Source: Lonicera japonica (taxonomy: Eukaryota > Streptophyta > Magnoliopsida > Dipsacales > Caprifoliaceae). From it: a DNA stretch of 64,000 bases. Position 1 is the first letter of the stretch; the number at the start of each line of letters is the position of its first letter. Shown here piece by piece: positions 12,001 through 23,665 of this stretch. The stretch is taken from contig CM038466.1 in NCBI GenBank assembly GCA_021464415.1, forward strand, positions 21,701,017 to 21,765,016, written 5' to 3'. The translations under genes were made by a program, and so were the position numbers. Below the pieces are notes generated by a model, which searched no databases, was not told where the DNA came from, and saw nothing but the letters and a program-made list of their open reading frames with translations.

Positions 12001-15000
12001 GGAGCTGTTTCTTTCTTGTAAACAGGTAGATAACCCAACTGCATTTCAAGAAATAACTTCAGATGCAGAAGCAGGTTCCTCCAGAATGACTATTCCAGAA
12101 TCAAGTGTTAAACCTTCAACATCGGATCAGGATGAACCTGAGAGTGACAATGATGTGCCGTATTTTTCTGATATCGAAGCTATGGTAAACTTAAGTGTTT
12201 TTGGCTATATCTCTTTCTTGTCTTCTGTTCATTTTCCTCTATTTGTCTCTCCTCATTTCTGATTTTCCCTTTCAGATACTTGAAATGGACTTAGGCCCAT
12301 ATGATCAGGAACCATTTATTAGTGGGAAAGGTAATTCATTTGAGAGTAGGCTCAATTGCTAAATCAGTGATTTGCTTGGCATTTTAGTTCATTCTATATG
12401 ATGTTGTTTCATATGCTAACAATTAACATTAGATAGCATTTTCTGGCAATAGAAACTCTACATCTTTTTATCGTATATGGGGCTTGTTTGGGAAATTATA
12501 GAACCACTGCAGCTGAGGATGAGACTAACTGGTTTCTGTTGGCATGTGTTTGGTAGATGAGACCTAGAATGCATCAGTTCTATAGATTCCCAAACAGACC
12601 CTATGCTGCTAACTCTAACCTATATATATTTACAACAATATTAGTTGGCTGTGTTCATAGATTTAATGGCTCAATGTCAATCTCAAATCCCTGTCATACT
12701 GATTGTAAGCATAGACGGCATAGTTACAATGTTAACCTGCTTTTTTACTGAAATATATCAACAGTTATAAAATATCAGTAGATTTATACTTTTCCTCTAC
12801 TATAAAGGGAATCAATGGGCTAAACAAGCGGCACAAAGAATTCATTCACCAAAAACGAAAAACAGTTTGTGTTGCTTCTTGGTTGGCTTATAGTATTTTT
12901 TTTTTGTTGTCCTCCCCTTCAATCTTTAGTCTCAAGGTATCAGTTCGAAGACAGTAAGAGGACAATAATTAGGTTGGAGCAGTGTGCACGCTCTTCAATG
13001 CAAAGAGCTATGACTTCTCAAGGAGCCCTAGCCATCTTGTATGGCCGCCATTTGAAGCATTATATCCGGAAAACAGAGGTACATTTTCCAAATAGTGACC
13101 TGAATCTCATTTGCTTTCAAATGCAGTTCTTTAAGGAGTAATGTCTCAACAATTATTATTATCCTCATCCTCCTCCTCGGGTTGGGTGGAGGGTAAGGTT
13201 TTATGAGACTGTATTTCTATGTTTTTGCATATCTACTGCAGATTATAACTTCGTTCCCTCTCATGATGATTGATTCATGTGTACGTTTTGTTTTTGTTTC
13301 CTGCACTCTTCCTTTTAACAGAAGGCTAAGCTACTTAACATCATCCCTGCTATTGATAGTGTAGCTGTGCCCTTAGTTGTTAGAAAATTAGAAAAATTCG
13401 ATAACTCAGGGATGTATATCTAAAATATGATGCAGTTTTCTTCCAATATGCTAAAAAAAATTAGCAACACCCCCTCCCCTTTTCTTTCTCACATTTGGTT
13501 CTTTATGAGAAGTATAAAAAGAACATATTGAATTTCTTTGCAATTAAATAACAGATAAGGTAGAGTTTTCAAGAGAAGATATAGGATAAGTCCTATATGT
13601 ATCATACACGAAACTTGGAATATGTTTGTTCGACAGGTTTACATGAATACTCTATTATAAAAAGAAAATCCCAGAAGTGATTAAAATTTGCGTCTGTTAA
13701 CAATACTTTAATTTTTTAATTATTTTTACTCGTTACTCACTTTGGTATTTTCCACAATTTTGGTGACATTATTTGTGCCACATGGGGTCAATGGTGTATT
13801 CAGAATTATCTTGACATCTCAGCCCGCTCCTTTTCCTTTTGGATTAAAACAATCCTTTTTTCTTTTTGGAACAACATTGTCTTGGTAGGTCATACTTGGA
13901 AGATCGACCGATGACATTGATGTTGATATAGATTTGAGAAACGAAGGACGTGCCAACAAAATCTCTAGACGGCAGGTGAGATTTATGGAAAAGACCTTTT
14001 TGAGCTTGTATTCTTGTGTTCACTAAATACTTGTTAAGACATAAGTAAGTATGTTCTGAACCTTCATATAAATCACTTTAAAGTGACAAAAATAGCTTTA
14101 GACCTTTAGTAGTAAAGTTATGCAATCTGGAGCATTAATTTTAAATTGAACGGATCAGATTATTAGCTTCTGTTTAGTAGAGTCCTTGCCAAAGGGATAC
14201 ACATCCTTTGGCAGGGACTCAATCTGAACTGTTCAATTTAAAATTAATGGTCCAAATTGCATAAGTTTACCTCTAAAATGATTTTTGTCATGTTAGAGGA
14301 GCCGGATCCATGATATGCAAGGATGGATCTAGGGGGTGGCGGGCAGGATGGATCTTGGACATCAACGTGCATCATAAAGATGATCTATAAATCGGAGGAG
14401 TGGTGATGGTGTACATTTTTCAAGTGAAGGGGTATTGCATACACATGTTCTTTTATGCATTGAAGACGTAGAAAAAGCATACATGTTTTTTGTTCAAGTA
14501 TTCAAACTGCTGTCAGTATATATGGGATATTAACAAAATATCATTTACCAGTGGTATGCTATGATTCCTTCTTATCATGTGTTTTTGATGCTAGGAGCAC
14601 ATGGTAGAGTAATATTCATTACCTACATTTCGATTTTAATCAGATCAATGACATTGTTTATTAACTTTATCAATTAAGGAAGAAACAAAGAAAAGTGATT
14701 ACAATGATCAGGTGCCAATGGTTAAATGTGGGGGGGGGGGGGGGGGGGGGGGGGTGCCAGGGGCTAGATGCAGAAAAAGAATAAAATTTTGTTTCTACTC
14801 TCTCATAAGGATTCATATACTCTCAAGAACTATTCAGTGTGTAGAATAAAATGGCGATTTAATTTTAATAATAAATCTAAGGCAAACACACTTGGCCAAA
14901 TATGGGAAATCTTTCTACAAGAAGAATTTACTTTAGAAAGAAGAAATGAATTACAAGTGGAAGACGAAAAAGGGGTCCACTGAAAGACTGAAACTGCTAG

Positions 15001-17585
15001 GTAGAAAGATCTTAAGTAAAGAACCATCCATGAAGGATACAGCCATACATATTTTCTTTTACAAAATCTAGCTTTATTAGACACTACATCTACTTTTTGT
15101 ACATCTCTACTATTTAGGCAATTATCAAGATGGAAACAGATGGATCTTTCTCTTTAAAGAATCTGGGGAAGAGTTCAATCTCTGTGAATGGCAAAGCAGT
15201 TGCAACTGGGCAGTTACTGACTCTTAGTTCAAGTTGTTTGATAGAGGTATCAAATTCTCCATCTCCAGTTTTGCATGAGTTTCTTATGAAGTTATCTTAA
15301 CGCCATTTTGTATAATTTTGTGGAAGCTCTTTCTTAGACAATGCTAGGCTTCAGTATGCCAACTTGTGGAAATTCACAAGCAGTAAATAAGTAGCAGGGC
15401 TACTTATAATTTTTTTGAGCATATAGCACTCTTAGGCCTCGTTTGATTCAGGTATTAGGATCAATGGGATTAATAATACCAATATCCTGTTTGATTCATG
15501 TAGTATTAATACTGGGATATCTCATGCTAATATTAATACCATGTTTGGTTCTGTAACTTGTATACGGAATTATATTTTGGACTAACATTTTTTTTTAAAA
15601 AAAAAAAAATTTTAAAAAAAAAATTTGAAAAAAAATTATTTATTTTTTAAATAATAATAATATAGTAGTAGTAGTGGCATTTTTGAAAATATATGGTTCA
15701 TTTTTATTAATCCTGGATAAACAATACCACCTCCCCCCCTGGTATTAAATTATAGCACAAAGAGTGGTATTAAGTTAGTACCGGTATTAGTAATCCCAGC
15801 ACATTTGTGCGAATCAAACAAGGTATTATAAAAAAAGTGATATTAATAATCCCATCCCACTTTTTAATACCCGAATCAAACGAGGCCTTATAGTCTTATC
15901 TATACTGCTATATACTGACTTTAGTCTTTCTTTTCTCTGCTTGGCTCTGCTAATAGCACATATGTATTACACATCTTGCATATTTGTTGTATACATGTTG
16001 TGTGATTATGATTTTGGTTAAGCTTTAGAGAAATTACAACTCTTGTTGGACCTTTTATTGTACTCTCAAATTAAACTGATGTTGCACAATTAAAAATTCT
16101 GATGAGGAATTTTCCTGCCTATCTAGCTACTAGCACTGGAGAATCAACTCAGTCAAAGTGGTCTTAATTGAGTTGAATTAGGTTGTAGGAAAAGAAAAAG
16201 AAGAAAGAATTATGATTTAGGAAAACCCATTCCCCACAAACGATTTACAAAGTTATACCTAATATACTCATTGAAAATAAAGTATACACAACCCAAAATT
16301 ACATATGTTGTATGAAAATCTATTTCCCAAAAATTTCAAACCTTTCTATCTGATACGTAAAGCATCTCCAATAGTATGTTATTTAAATCTTACGTGTCAG
16401 TGTTACATAAAAAGTCCTAATTGTCGAGGTATGTTTAGAATTATACTCCTACACCGTTCCTTTTTATCTCCATGTAAAAACTTAAAATTGAATGAAGTGT
16501 TGACAAATGTTGAAGAAAAGGGGAGTGAGAGAGAAGGAGATGAGTTGATGTTGCAAAATAGGGGGCCATTTTACATAAATGTTTTGCTAGCACACTGCTG
16601 GAGATGAGTTTTTCTATACATAATGTCATATTTTTACAATAAAAGAACATATTGGCATACCTCTGGAGATGCTCCTAATGCTCAAGAACTATGTAACTTC
16701 AGAGCAGACAAGTCAAATGCTTGTATGATCATATTTAAGGTATGCTAGACGAAGTTTAGTGTTTATCTAAATGATCCATGTTGATATTCTGATTTTAATA
16801 GAGCTTTTATGTTATTTTAAAATACTTTTTTAGCCCTTTATCTAGTGTAAGTGTGTAACTTTGCATATCACATTGAATTGATGCCATGTAAAAAATTGGT
16901 CCTTTTTATCTCTCCTAGAACCCATTTTTACACTATTAGTTTACATAGCAAAAGCATCAAAAACAAAGTCTGCCTTGATTATGACCGTTGGTCACTTATT
17001 TCAAGTCTACCTTAATCCCGTGTTTGGTTCGAGCTTTCTGCATTCCAAGAAGCTTAAAATGACAAATTCACTTATAAATCATGTGAAGATTTTGAATCAC
17101 AAGGTCCTCTTCCATTGCAGAACACAAACTTTATATGTGACAAGTTTATCTTTACAAAAAAAGAACAAAAACTCGAACCAAACGAGTATTAAGAATTCCC
17201 AGTTTTGCTTCTTGTCCTTGAAATATGTTTGGCAGGTGCTGTTTCCTGAAATAAGCTTGGTATGATATTTAGCAAGTCACTGTATTTTTGATAGAGGAGA
17301 TGATGAAACTGTTGGTTGTTCTTTGTACAAATAGTCAATGAGTATAGTAGTTGATATCTAATCTTCTCATAGGGAGCTTCACCTTGTATAGCTGCTACAT
17401 GCTGTTCATTCAACTTATTGGAACTACAACTAACTTTTCACAAAATGGTGAATTGGTAGATAAGGGGAATGAGTTTCGTCTTCGAGATCAACCACAAATC
17501 CGTGAGGCGTCACCTTGAAAACAACACTGAAAAAAGCGAGGGCAAGATGAGCAAATTTGAATGGGTGCCTGAAGGGGATCCATAA
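9032..17585 (+). CDS. Microspherule-protein-1-like nuclear protein with C-terminal FHA domain (one-base frameshift in exon 2)
   Basis: There are eight exons: 9032-9100, 9730-11659, 12026-12184, 12276-12330, 12930-13078, 13889-13975, 15118-15246 and 17460-17585. All join GT-AG with matching phases, giving about 900 residues. The N-terminus (PPPWIPEDDLLLKNAIE joined to AGASLEALAKGAVQFSRRF, then RDRWHSLLYDP) is the plant MCRS_N region. The middle is long, acidic and poorly ordered. The C-terminus is an FHA domain at roughly residues 760-880, with GRSTDDIDVDI, KISRRQA and the SVNG loop, the usual phosphothreonine-reading fold. It ends FEWVPEGDP. Arabidopsis EMB1967 belongs to the same family; animal MCRS1 works in chromatin complexes, so a nuclear role is inferred. 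Exon 2 stops at 11167-11169 but continues in the next frame from about 11164, consistent with one extra G at 11164-11165. This may be an assembly error. Confidence 0.88.
11698..11936. mobile_element. Foldback MITE in intron 2 of the FHA gene
   Basis: The two halves of this ~240-bp segment are imperfect reverse complements. TTTACTTTGCTACCC at the left pairs with GGGGGCAAAGTAAA at the right, and AATCTCAAAG-ATTACATAAAAA pairs with its complement near the centre. It lies entirely between exons 2 and 3. No clear target duplication was found and the ends are approximate. Confidence 0.65.
12479..12601. mobile_element. Small MITE in intron 4 of the FHA gene
   Basis: A 123-bp element has terminal inverted repeats GGGGCTTGTTTGGGAA and TTCCCAAACAGACCC. 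TAT flanks it on both sides (12476-12478 and 12602-12604). A 3-bp duplication and G/C-led termini suggest a PIF/Harbinger (Tourist-like) origin. Confidence 0.6.
14084..14290. mobile_element. Foldback MITE in intron 6 of the FHA gene
   Basis: This is a ~207-bp near-palindrome. TGACAAAAAT at the left end pairs with ATTTTTGTCA at the right, and ATTAATTTTAAATTGAAC pairs with GTTCAATTTAAAATTAAT inside. It has no coding potential. The superfamily was not determined. Confidence 0.7.
14730..14754. repeat. Run of 25 G in intron 6
   Basis: An uninterrupted homopolymer of 25 G sits between ordinary AT-rich intron sequence, on the sense strand of the FHA gene. Its length is likely to be imprecise in any assembly. 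Confidence 0.95.
15435..15887. mobile_element. Tourist-like (PIF/Harbinger) MITE in intron 7
   Basis: A 453-bp element has terminal inverted repeats GGCCTCGTTTGATTC and GAATCAAACGAGGCC and the TTA target duplication typical of PIF/Harbinger (15432-15434 and 15888-15890). The interior shows further inverted symmetry around TAATACC/GGTATTA motifs. A second element with related termini lies at 53799-54120. Confidence 0.88.
16361..16673. mobile_element. Probable MITE in intron 7
   Basis: Terminal inverted repeats AGCATCTCCAATAGTATG and CATACCTCTGGAGATGCT enclose ~313 bp. Termini of the type GAGCATCTCCA are common in plant non-autonomous DNA elements. The target duplication is not clear. Confidence 0.5.
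17014..17188. mobile_element. Probable short MITE in intron 7
   Basis: The ends CCGTGTTTGGTTCGAG and CTCGAACCAAACGAG are inverted repeats around ~175 bp, with TTA/TAA-type bases just outside both ends. This is consistent with a Tourist-like MITE. The exact ends are uncertain. Confidence 0.45.
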
Positions 17586-19365
17586 GCTCTGAGGAATGCA
17601 GAAAAAGGTGGCCTTTTTACCCCCTCAGTTAATTTCATTATATTGGTTGTTATGTGTTATAAATCCACATTTTTAAAAGCATTTATATGCTGTTTATAAA
17701 TAGAATGTGTAGATATTTCTTGCTTCTCTCTTATTTTGTGTCTGTGAGTATGCGCGCTCGTCCGTTAGGTCTATTGTGATCTAAGTTGCCTGAGATAATA
17801 TGATCTACCATTAGGTGCACTAATGTCTGACCTTCATGCTATAACGGACAATTAGGGTATGCCTCTACTATAAATATGAAGTAAAATGGTCTTTAAGTTC
17901 TTTCACAATTTTGAATTCACAAACCAACCTTCTTGTGACTAAATGTACAATGTTGTGATTTATGTTAACAGTGTCAAATTGCAGACCACAATGTAAAAAC
18001 AAACCATTTCTCTTTCATTGTAAGTATGTCTCCCCAAGATAATTATTTCCTCTTTCATCCCAAACTTGTCCACAGTCATTTATCTCATAAACAAATACTG
18101 ATATTCTAAAAATTAGACTAGGCAGAGCTAGGCGGCAAGCTACGGGGGTTGGTCAGATTTTTCCGCTCTTTTGTGTTGAAAATATTATTGTTTTTGTTTG
18201 AATTGTGGTAAATGCTTGGTTAGGGAATTCTTATGTCCTTTTAATAGGTAGAGTTTGATTTGTTGTGGTGTTATATTGAAAAGCTTTTGTCTGATTGGCT
18301 TATTCTTTGGATCTTTCGTACAAGTACTAAATTCCCATTCCTCCACGATTCCAACGTTTGGTCGGAGTTTTACAAGAGAATCCAGAATTTTTGAAGGCGA
18401 GTTCCTTCTATCCAATTCATATGCATTGTCGGGAAAGCTAATACGTATTTCCAAGGATCCTCTGGTATTTTCTCTTTTGACAAAATTATCCCTCCCTTCA
18501 ACAAATAAGTGGACTTTTTCTTTATCATTTTTAATAATATCTTAAAATGTAATTAATTTCAGTTAGATTATATTAATCTATAATCGAATATTAGCAAGTT
18601 ATGCCCCATACGAGAAAATGGGAGAGTTTCTGGCTTACTCAAACATTGATTTGGACTATCAGATGTGAAAAACAAGAGTTTTCTTGAAATCTAAAATTTT
18701 AATTAATTTACTAAAATTTGAACCAAACCACTAGCAGTTTTAAAGTACTCCTCCGTATACGCTTTACTCTGAGATTAAGATTTGGAATATGTGAAGTTGA
18801 GAGAGAATTAGTGCATGTCACGTGATAGTGTGCATAAAAGCAGCAGATTACATGGAACCGTGTGTCTTATTCTCCTGGTTCTTTCTGTCTGTCAAAGATG
18901 CTCAATTTCCTCGTTAGTCCCATCTTTAAATAAGCTATAACATTTTGAAAATCGATGTTTGCTGTATTAGTGTCCTGTATCAACTAGTCAATTTTTTTCC
19001 GCACCATGGAACTTAGGGACGACATCGGGAAGGTTATTGGGCAGTGAGTACGAATCCAAATTTGTCGATCTTTGTCAAATTGGTCATGATGGTTCTATTT
19101 TGTGATTGGTTAATATTGCTACGTTAGAAATATTTTTTTATTTTGAATCCTCGCCAAAAGAAGTGCACCATGACCCCTATTGGCAAGGCTCAACAAATTT
19201 AGACTCGGTGAGTCTTTGTACTATTCTCGTGAATCCATTATAATATTTTTCTTTTTCTCTGGATATTGAAAAATAGGGTTTGTATAAAAAAAATTTTAAC
19301 AAAAAAATTAGGGAATAATACTTTTTTGAATTAAGGGTTTATATTTGACCAAATTCTAAAAAGAT

Positions 19366-19740
19366 TGCAAAGTTAACTTTGCAGTGAAAGTTTAAATTGT
19401 ATTTTTTATGAAATTATGCAAAATCAAGTTTGTACTACATGTTTTTCAGCATATTATTATAAATAAGTGTTTAATTTGAGATGTTTTAGAATAATTTTAA
19501 CAATTTACGTATTCAAAACCTATTTATTAATAAAATGCACATCATAAAATTTTTCGGAGTTATGCAAAGTTAAGTTTGCACGCTTTATTTTCTAAAATAT
19601 TATTATGTATTTTTGTTTATTTGATATTGTTTTAAAGTTTTATGAATGAAAAGTAAGAATATACTTGTTAAAAAATATAAACACATTATGCAAAACAACT
19701 TTGCACTAAATTTTTTTGATTGCAAAGTTAAGTTTGCATT
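19366..19740. repeat. Dispersed copies of a palindromic AAGTTAAGTTTGCA motif
   Basis: A perfect 18-bp palindrome TGCAAAGTTAACTTTGCA lies at 19366-19383. Related copies follow near 19411 (ATGCAAAATCAAGTTTG), 19563 (ATGCAAAGTTAAGTTTGCA), 19687 and 19721 (TTGCAAAGTTAAGTTTGCA). Spacing is irregular at about 30-150 bp. Function is unknown. Confidence 0.6.
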
Positions 19741-21921
19741 CGGTCAAAACTCTTACTTTAAAATATAATTGATAAACAATCTCTTATTTTATAATAATAA
19801 TAATATCTAGATCCTTATTTTTTAAAAGTATTATTCGTTAGTTTTTTTTTGAAAATCATTATTACGTAAACCCCTTTTTTTAGCTTATTTCCAGTTTTTC
19901 GTCCAACTTTTTTATACAAATTGACTTATTCAGCCGGTAGTATAGTTATAAGACAAACATAGACCATTACTATTGGTAGTCTTAATAAGGCCGAATGAAC
20001 ATATAAAAAAAGGGTGTCGAAAAGAAAAAAAGCTTTTGCATGCGGGAAAGGGGTTATAGAAGGGGTTGCATTTGTTTTCTCACCTATTGTTGAATTAAAT
20101 AAATTCAGGCAAGTCTCCTCCTAAATGCTTAAACTAGAGTGAGTCTACTGAGTTTAATTGGAAAAAGAAAAAAAGAAAAAGAAAAGAGAAGAAGGTCTAA
20201 TTGTACCCTTTTTCATTTTATTGTTGACTGTTGAGGTATTGAGATACATCCTAATAACAAGCGTAAAATTATAAATATTTTGCATTGAGCGTACATACCA
20301 ATATAGCTTTTTAAAAGAAAATATGTATATATTCGTAGTCGTTCAGATTAGGAGAAAAACAAACATATTTTCCGAATACTATGTTTAACATTATACATTT
20401 GGATTTCGTTTGATAATAACGTAGAAAATGAAAAAAAAAGAAGTTGATTTTTGTGAGAAGTGAAAAATAAGTTGAAACATGCGATGTCTGATCTTTTTTT
20501 TAGCTTTATCAAAGGAAAATTTTTTTTTGGTTGTTCGAAGAAAAGAAAAAAATTTCACAAAAAAATAAGGACATTTATTTATAAAAACGAGCATGAAATA
20601 GATAATATCTTATCGCACGCCTCAATTTAATTTTTAATTTCTTACACAAATTAAATATTTATCATATTATCAAATGGAATCTTAGATTTCAGCATTTACA
20701 TTTTTCTTTGAAAACGTAGAAGTTCCTTGTTTCTCATCTTAGCAGGAGACGATAAATTTTGTCCCCTTGCATTGAGTAGGCTACCCTTCATTGGGTCGTA
20801 CCATGGGAACATGTTTGTGTGTGTGGTTACATTGGCCATACATTCTCTGTTGTGTGGTATTATGGTACAGTGAAATGTACTCCAACCAAAGGTCCCTTAA
20901 ATTAGACTCCAAACATATAGCAGTGTCTACTAATTCTGCCAAAATTTGTGGATCTTTTAACATGCATGTTGTGTTTAGTTAACTTTGATATTCAGTTTTA
21001 CTTTATGAAACTTTTGCCTTTTGTAATGAAAATGATTATCTTTTCTCTTCAAGTTTTGTTGTGTTACACATAATGAAATCATTCACACCAAAACACTAAA
21101 TTTGTATATGATTACCTTTTCGAGAAAGGACTACATACGGCTCTTTTTGATAGAAATATTTGGTACGTTGAACTATACAAATATATTGTCAGAATTTTTT
21201 ATTTTTGAAGGTGGCAAATTTAGTAATTTTATTTATAAAGTTGAAGGAAAACAATTTGTAGATTGGACGAGATTAATACTACCAATACTCTTTTTTTTTT
21301 TTAAAAAAAAAAATAATAATTTGAAGGGCCAAAAATATCTAATATATATATTTAACAATAGTTTTAGGGATAAAATAACAGTTCTGGGAAATTTAAGGGT
21401 GAGAATCTCTCCCATTAGTGGTCCTGCGTGCCCCGTTTATAGGCACATGCGCTCTTTGTTTCAATTTATCTTTTCTACTGTCTGGTTGTTCTCTTATTCT
21501 TCTTTTTCAATAAAAATGCTTTACCATTTACAAAAAACATTTCAAGTCGTCGAATATATATATATATATATATCTCATAAAGGAGAAGTGTGGTCGAATA
21601 TATTCTTGTTATTTGACACCTGAGGTATAAGTTCACTCTTATAATGCTAAGTTGACTTCGACATCGGAAATTAAATTAAATTAGAGAAAGAGGAATCATT
21701 TTTAAGTAGAATTTAGGTTAATTGTGGCCCCACGTACCACTCAATTAGTAATAATTTTTAGTGTGATTCTCTTAACTTTGTAAGGTTCTTAATTTAATAC
21801 TATAACGTAAAGGTCTCCAGCAAAAAGATATCATGCGAAAATGATTTTGGTAGCTGAGGTTTCCTCCCACATTAAGAAACACACTATCCCAAGTCTCAAA
21901 CTGTTCAACATACATACATGC

Positions 21922-21959
<38 letters not shown>
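21922..21959. repeat. ATA/AAT trinucleotide microsatellite
   Basis: About 13 uninterrupted trinucleotide units, expected to vary in length. Confidence 0.95.
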
Positions 21960-21960
<1 letters not shown>

Positions 21961-23589
21961 CGTTCATTTGAGTATTTTCATGGTCCTGTTCAATTGTTTG
22001 TGAGAACACCCTGCTGTTGCATGGTAATGTCTAAAGGAAAAGACCCTAAAAACAATGCAAAATGAGCAAGACACATTTTTAACGAAATTCTATGTATTTC
22101 ATAAACTTTTAGTTTGGCGATCCGCAATAAAATAGACATGTCAAGATGTATTAATTTTAAGTGATATATATGTATAATTAACAAAATAAACATGCGTGAC
22201 ACACGAAGTGTATGCATATTTGGTCTCTCTAATTTCTTTTGTGCTTAATATATATATATGGGGACAAAATACATTTACCATTTACTCGATCTTTTCAGGA
22301 TAGTACCAGTAGAGTAGGGTTCCTTTAAACAAAAGTTTTCTAAAGCTAGATAATGGAATGGCTTTGCTGAAATTAAAAGCCATAATAATAATAGAAGAAG
22401 AAGCACCAACATTTTTATATTTTAAAAAAAAAAAAAAAAAACCCACCAACTGGCAGGCCACCACCACAACTAACATAACACAGTGTTGCCATTTGATTCC
22501 AGAAGGCCTCAATTTTTGGTTATTTGATTCATTACGAGTATAAAAACGGTCCTATATATATATGGATTAATTGCTTGGATAATCTTGTTTTGGGGTAAAA
22601 ATTTGGGACCTATTGCTAGTCTCGATCGAAGATGCTAAACCCAACCAATGAGGTACATGAAATCACATTGAGCACAAAACACAGTCTAGGGAGGTCCAGT
22701 ATTATTGAAAATGCACATAACCTTTTGGAGCAAATCAAGAATTTATACGAGTTTTTGGCACACTATTACTAAGAACATTTACCACTTTTGGCATAAAGGG
22801 GCTGAGCATGTGCAAAAGCGTCACCATTTTGATTGTTAGAAACTTGAATAGTTATTCGAAGTGAATCGAGTGTGTATAATTCTAATATAGTTTGTGAAAT
22901 TGAGTTAAAATACGTGATGGTGGTGTGGCACTGACAAATGGTAATAAGATAGCAATACTGTACATATATATATGTGCGCTTGATCATATGTATAAACCAG
23001 TGCTTAGATCTATAAATGTGCTTTTGACGGAGGTGATCAAAAGTAAGTAAAGGCAGATTGATGGAAGAACGGCAATGAAAATGGGTACTAATGATATTTT
23101 AATTATATTAGTAGCTAATTAAAACCACCACCTAAAAGATCTAGCCACTAATACTAGCCGTTGCATTTGAGGAACTAACTCATAATATTTTTCAATGCTT
23201 AATAATTAGACCTGGGAGTTGTTGAAATGGTACTAAAAAAACCACATGCTTGCTGTATTTCCTTCCTGCCCCCGATGTATAAATGTATAATTCGGGCCTT
23301 GCACCCTACAAGTAGTTGAAAAAACAAAGAAGCCCATCCCAAATAACGCATCATTCACTAAAATTTTCTACAAAACTTTATATATGCAATTCAAACCCAA
23401 AAGTTCACTAGATTTAAATTTTAGAGGACGTTTTTACCGCTCGGCTAACTCATTCTACACTTCGCTTTCCCCTTGTTTAGTGGGCCTTGAATCAGAAGAT
23501 AGATACGAAGACATAAGCAAACTTAAATGCTAGCACTAGACTCTCTGACAGTACCCTCGTGAATTCAATCAGCTCTCCACAAAACCCCG

Positions 23590-23607
23590 TCTCTCTCTCT
23601 CTCTCTC
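23590..23607 (+). promoter_or_regulatory. CT repeat in the presumed 5' UTR of the LRR gene
   Basis: A CTCTCTCT run followed by CCTCCTCCTCC-like sequence lies 60-75 bp before the start codon. CT-rich leader tracts (GA repeats on the other strand) are common at plant promoters and bind BPC/GAGA factors. Function here is inferred. Confidence 0.35.
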
Positions 23608-23665
23608 CTTATCCTCCTCCTCCTTCCTGAGCTTAAATTGCATTCTTCAACTCAAACTACACCAA

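Larger units (their letters stand above)
17586..23589. other. Intergenic region without recognisable genes
   Basis: This 6-kb AT-rich stretch has no ORF with family resemblance. Long frames at 18255-18545 and 21102-21623 are low-complexity or lack any domain. Contents seen are the 3' flank of the FHA gene, a recurring TGCAAAGTTAA motif cluster at 19366-19740, an ATA repeat at 21922-21959, and short TA and poly-A runs. Confidence 0.5.

Noticed and set aside
21102..21623. 173-codon ORF
   Set aside because: It contains poly-Phe/poly-Lys from homopolymers, has no domain, and lies in AT-rich DNA.
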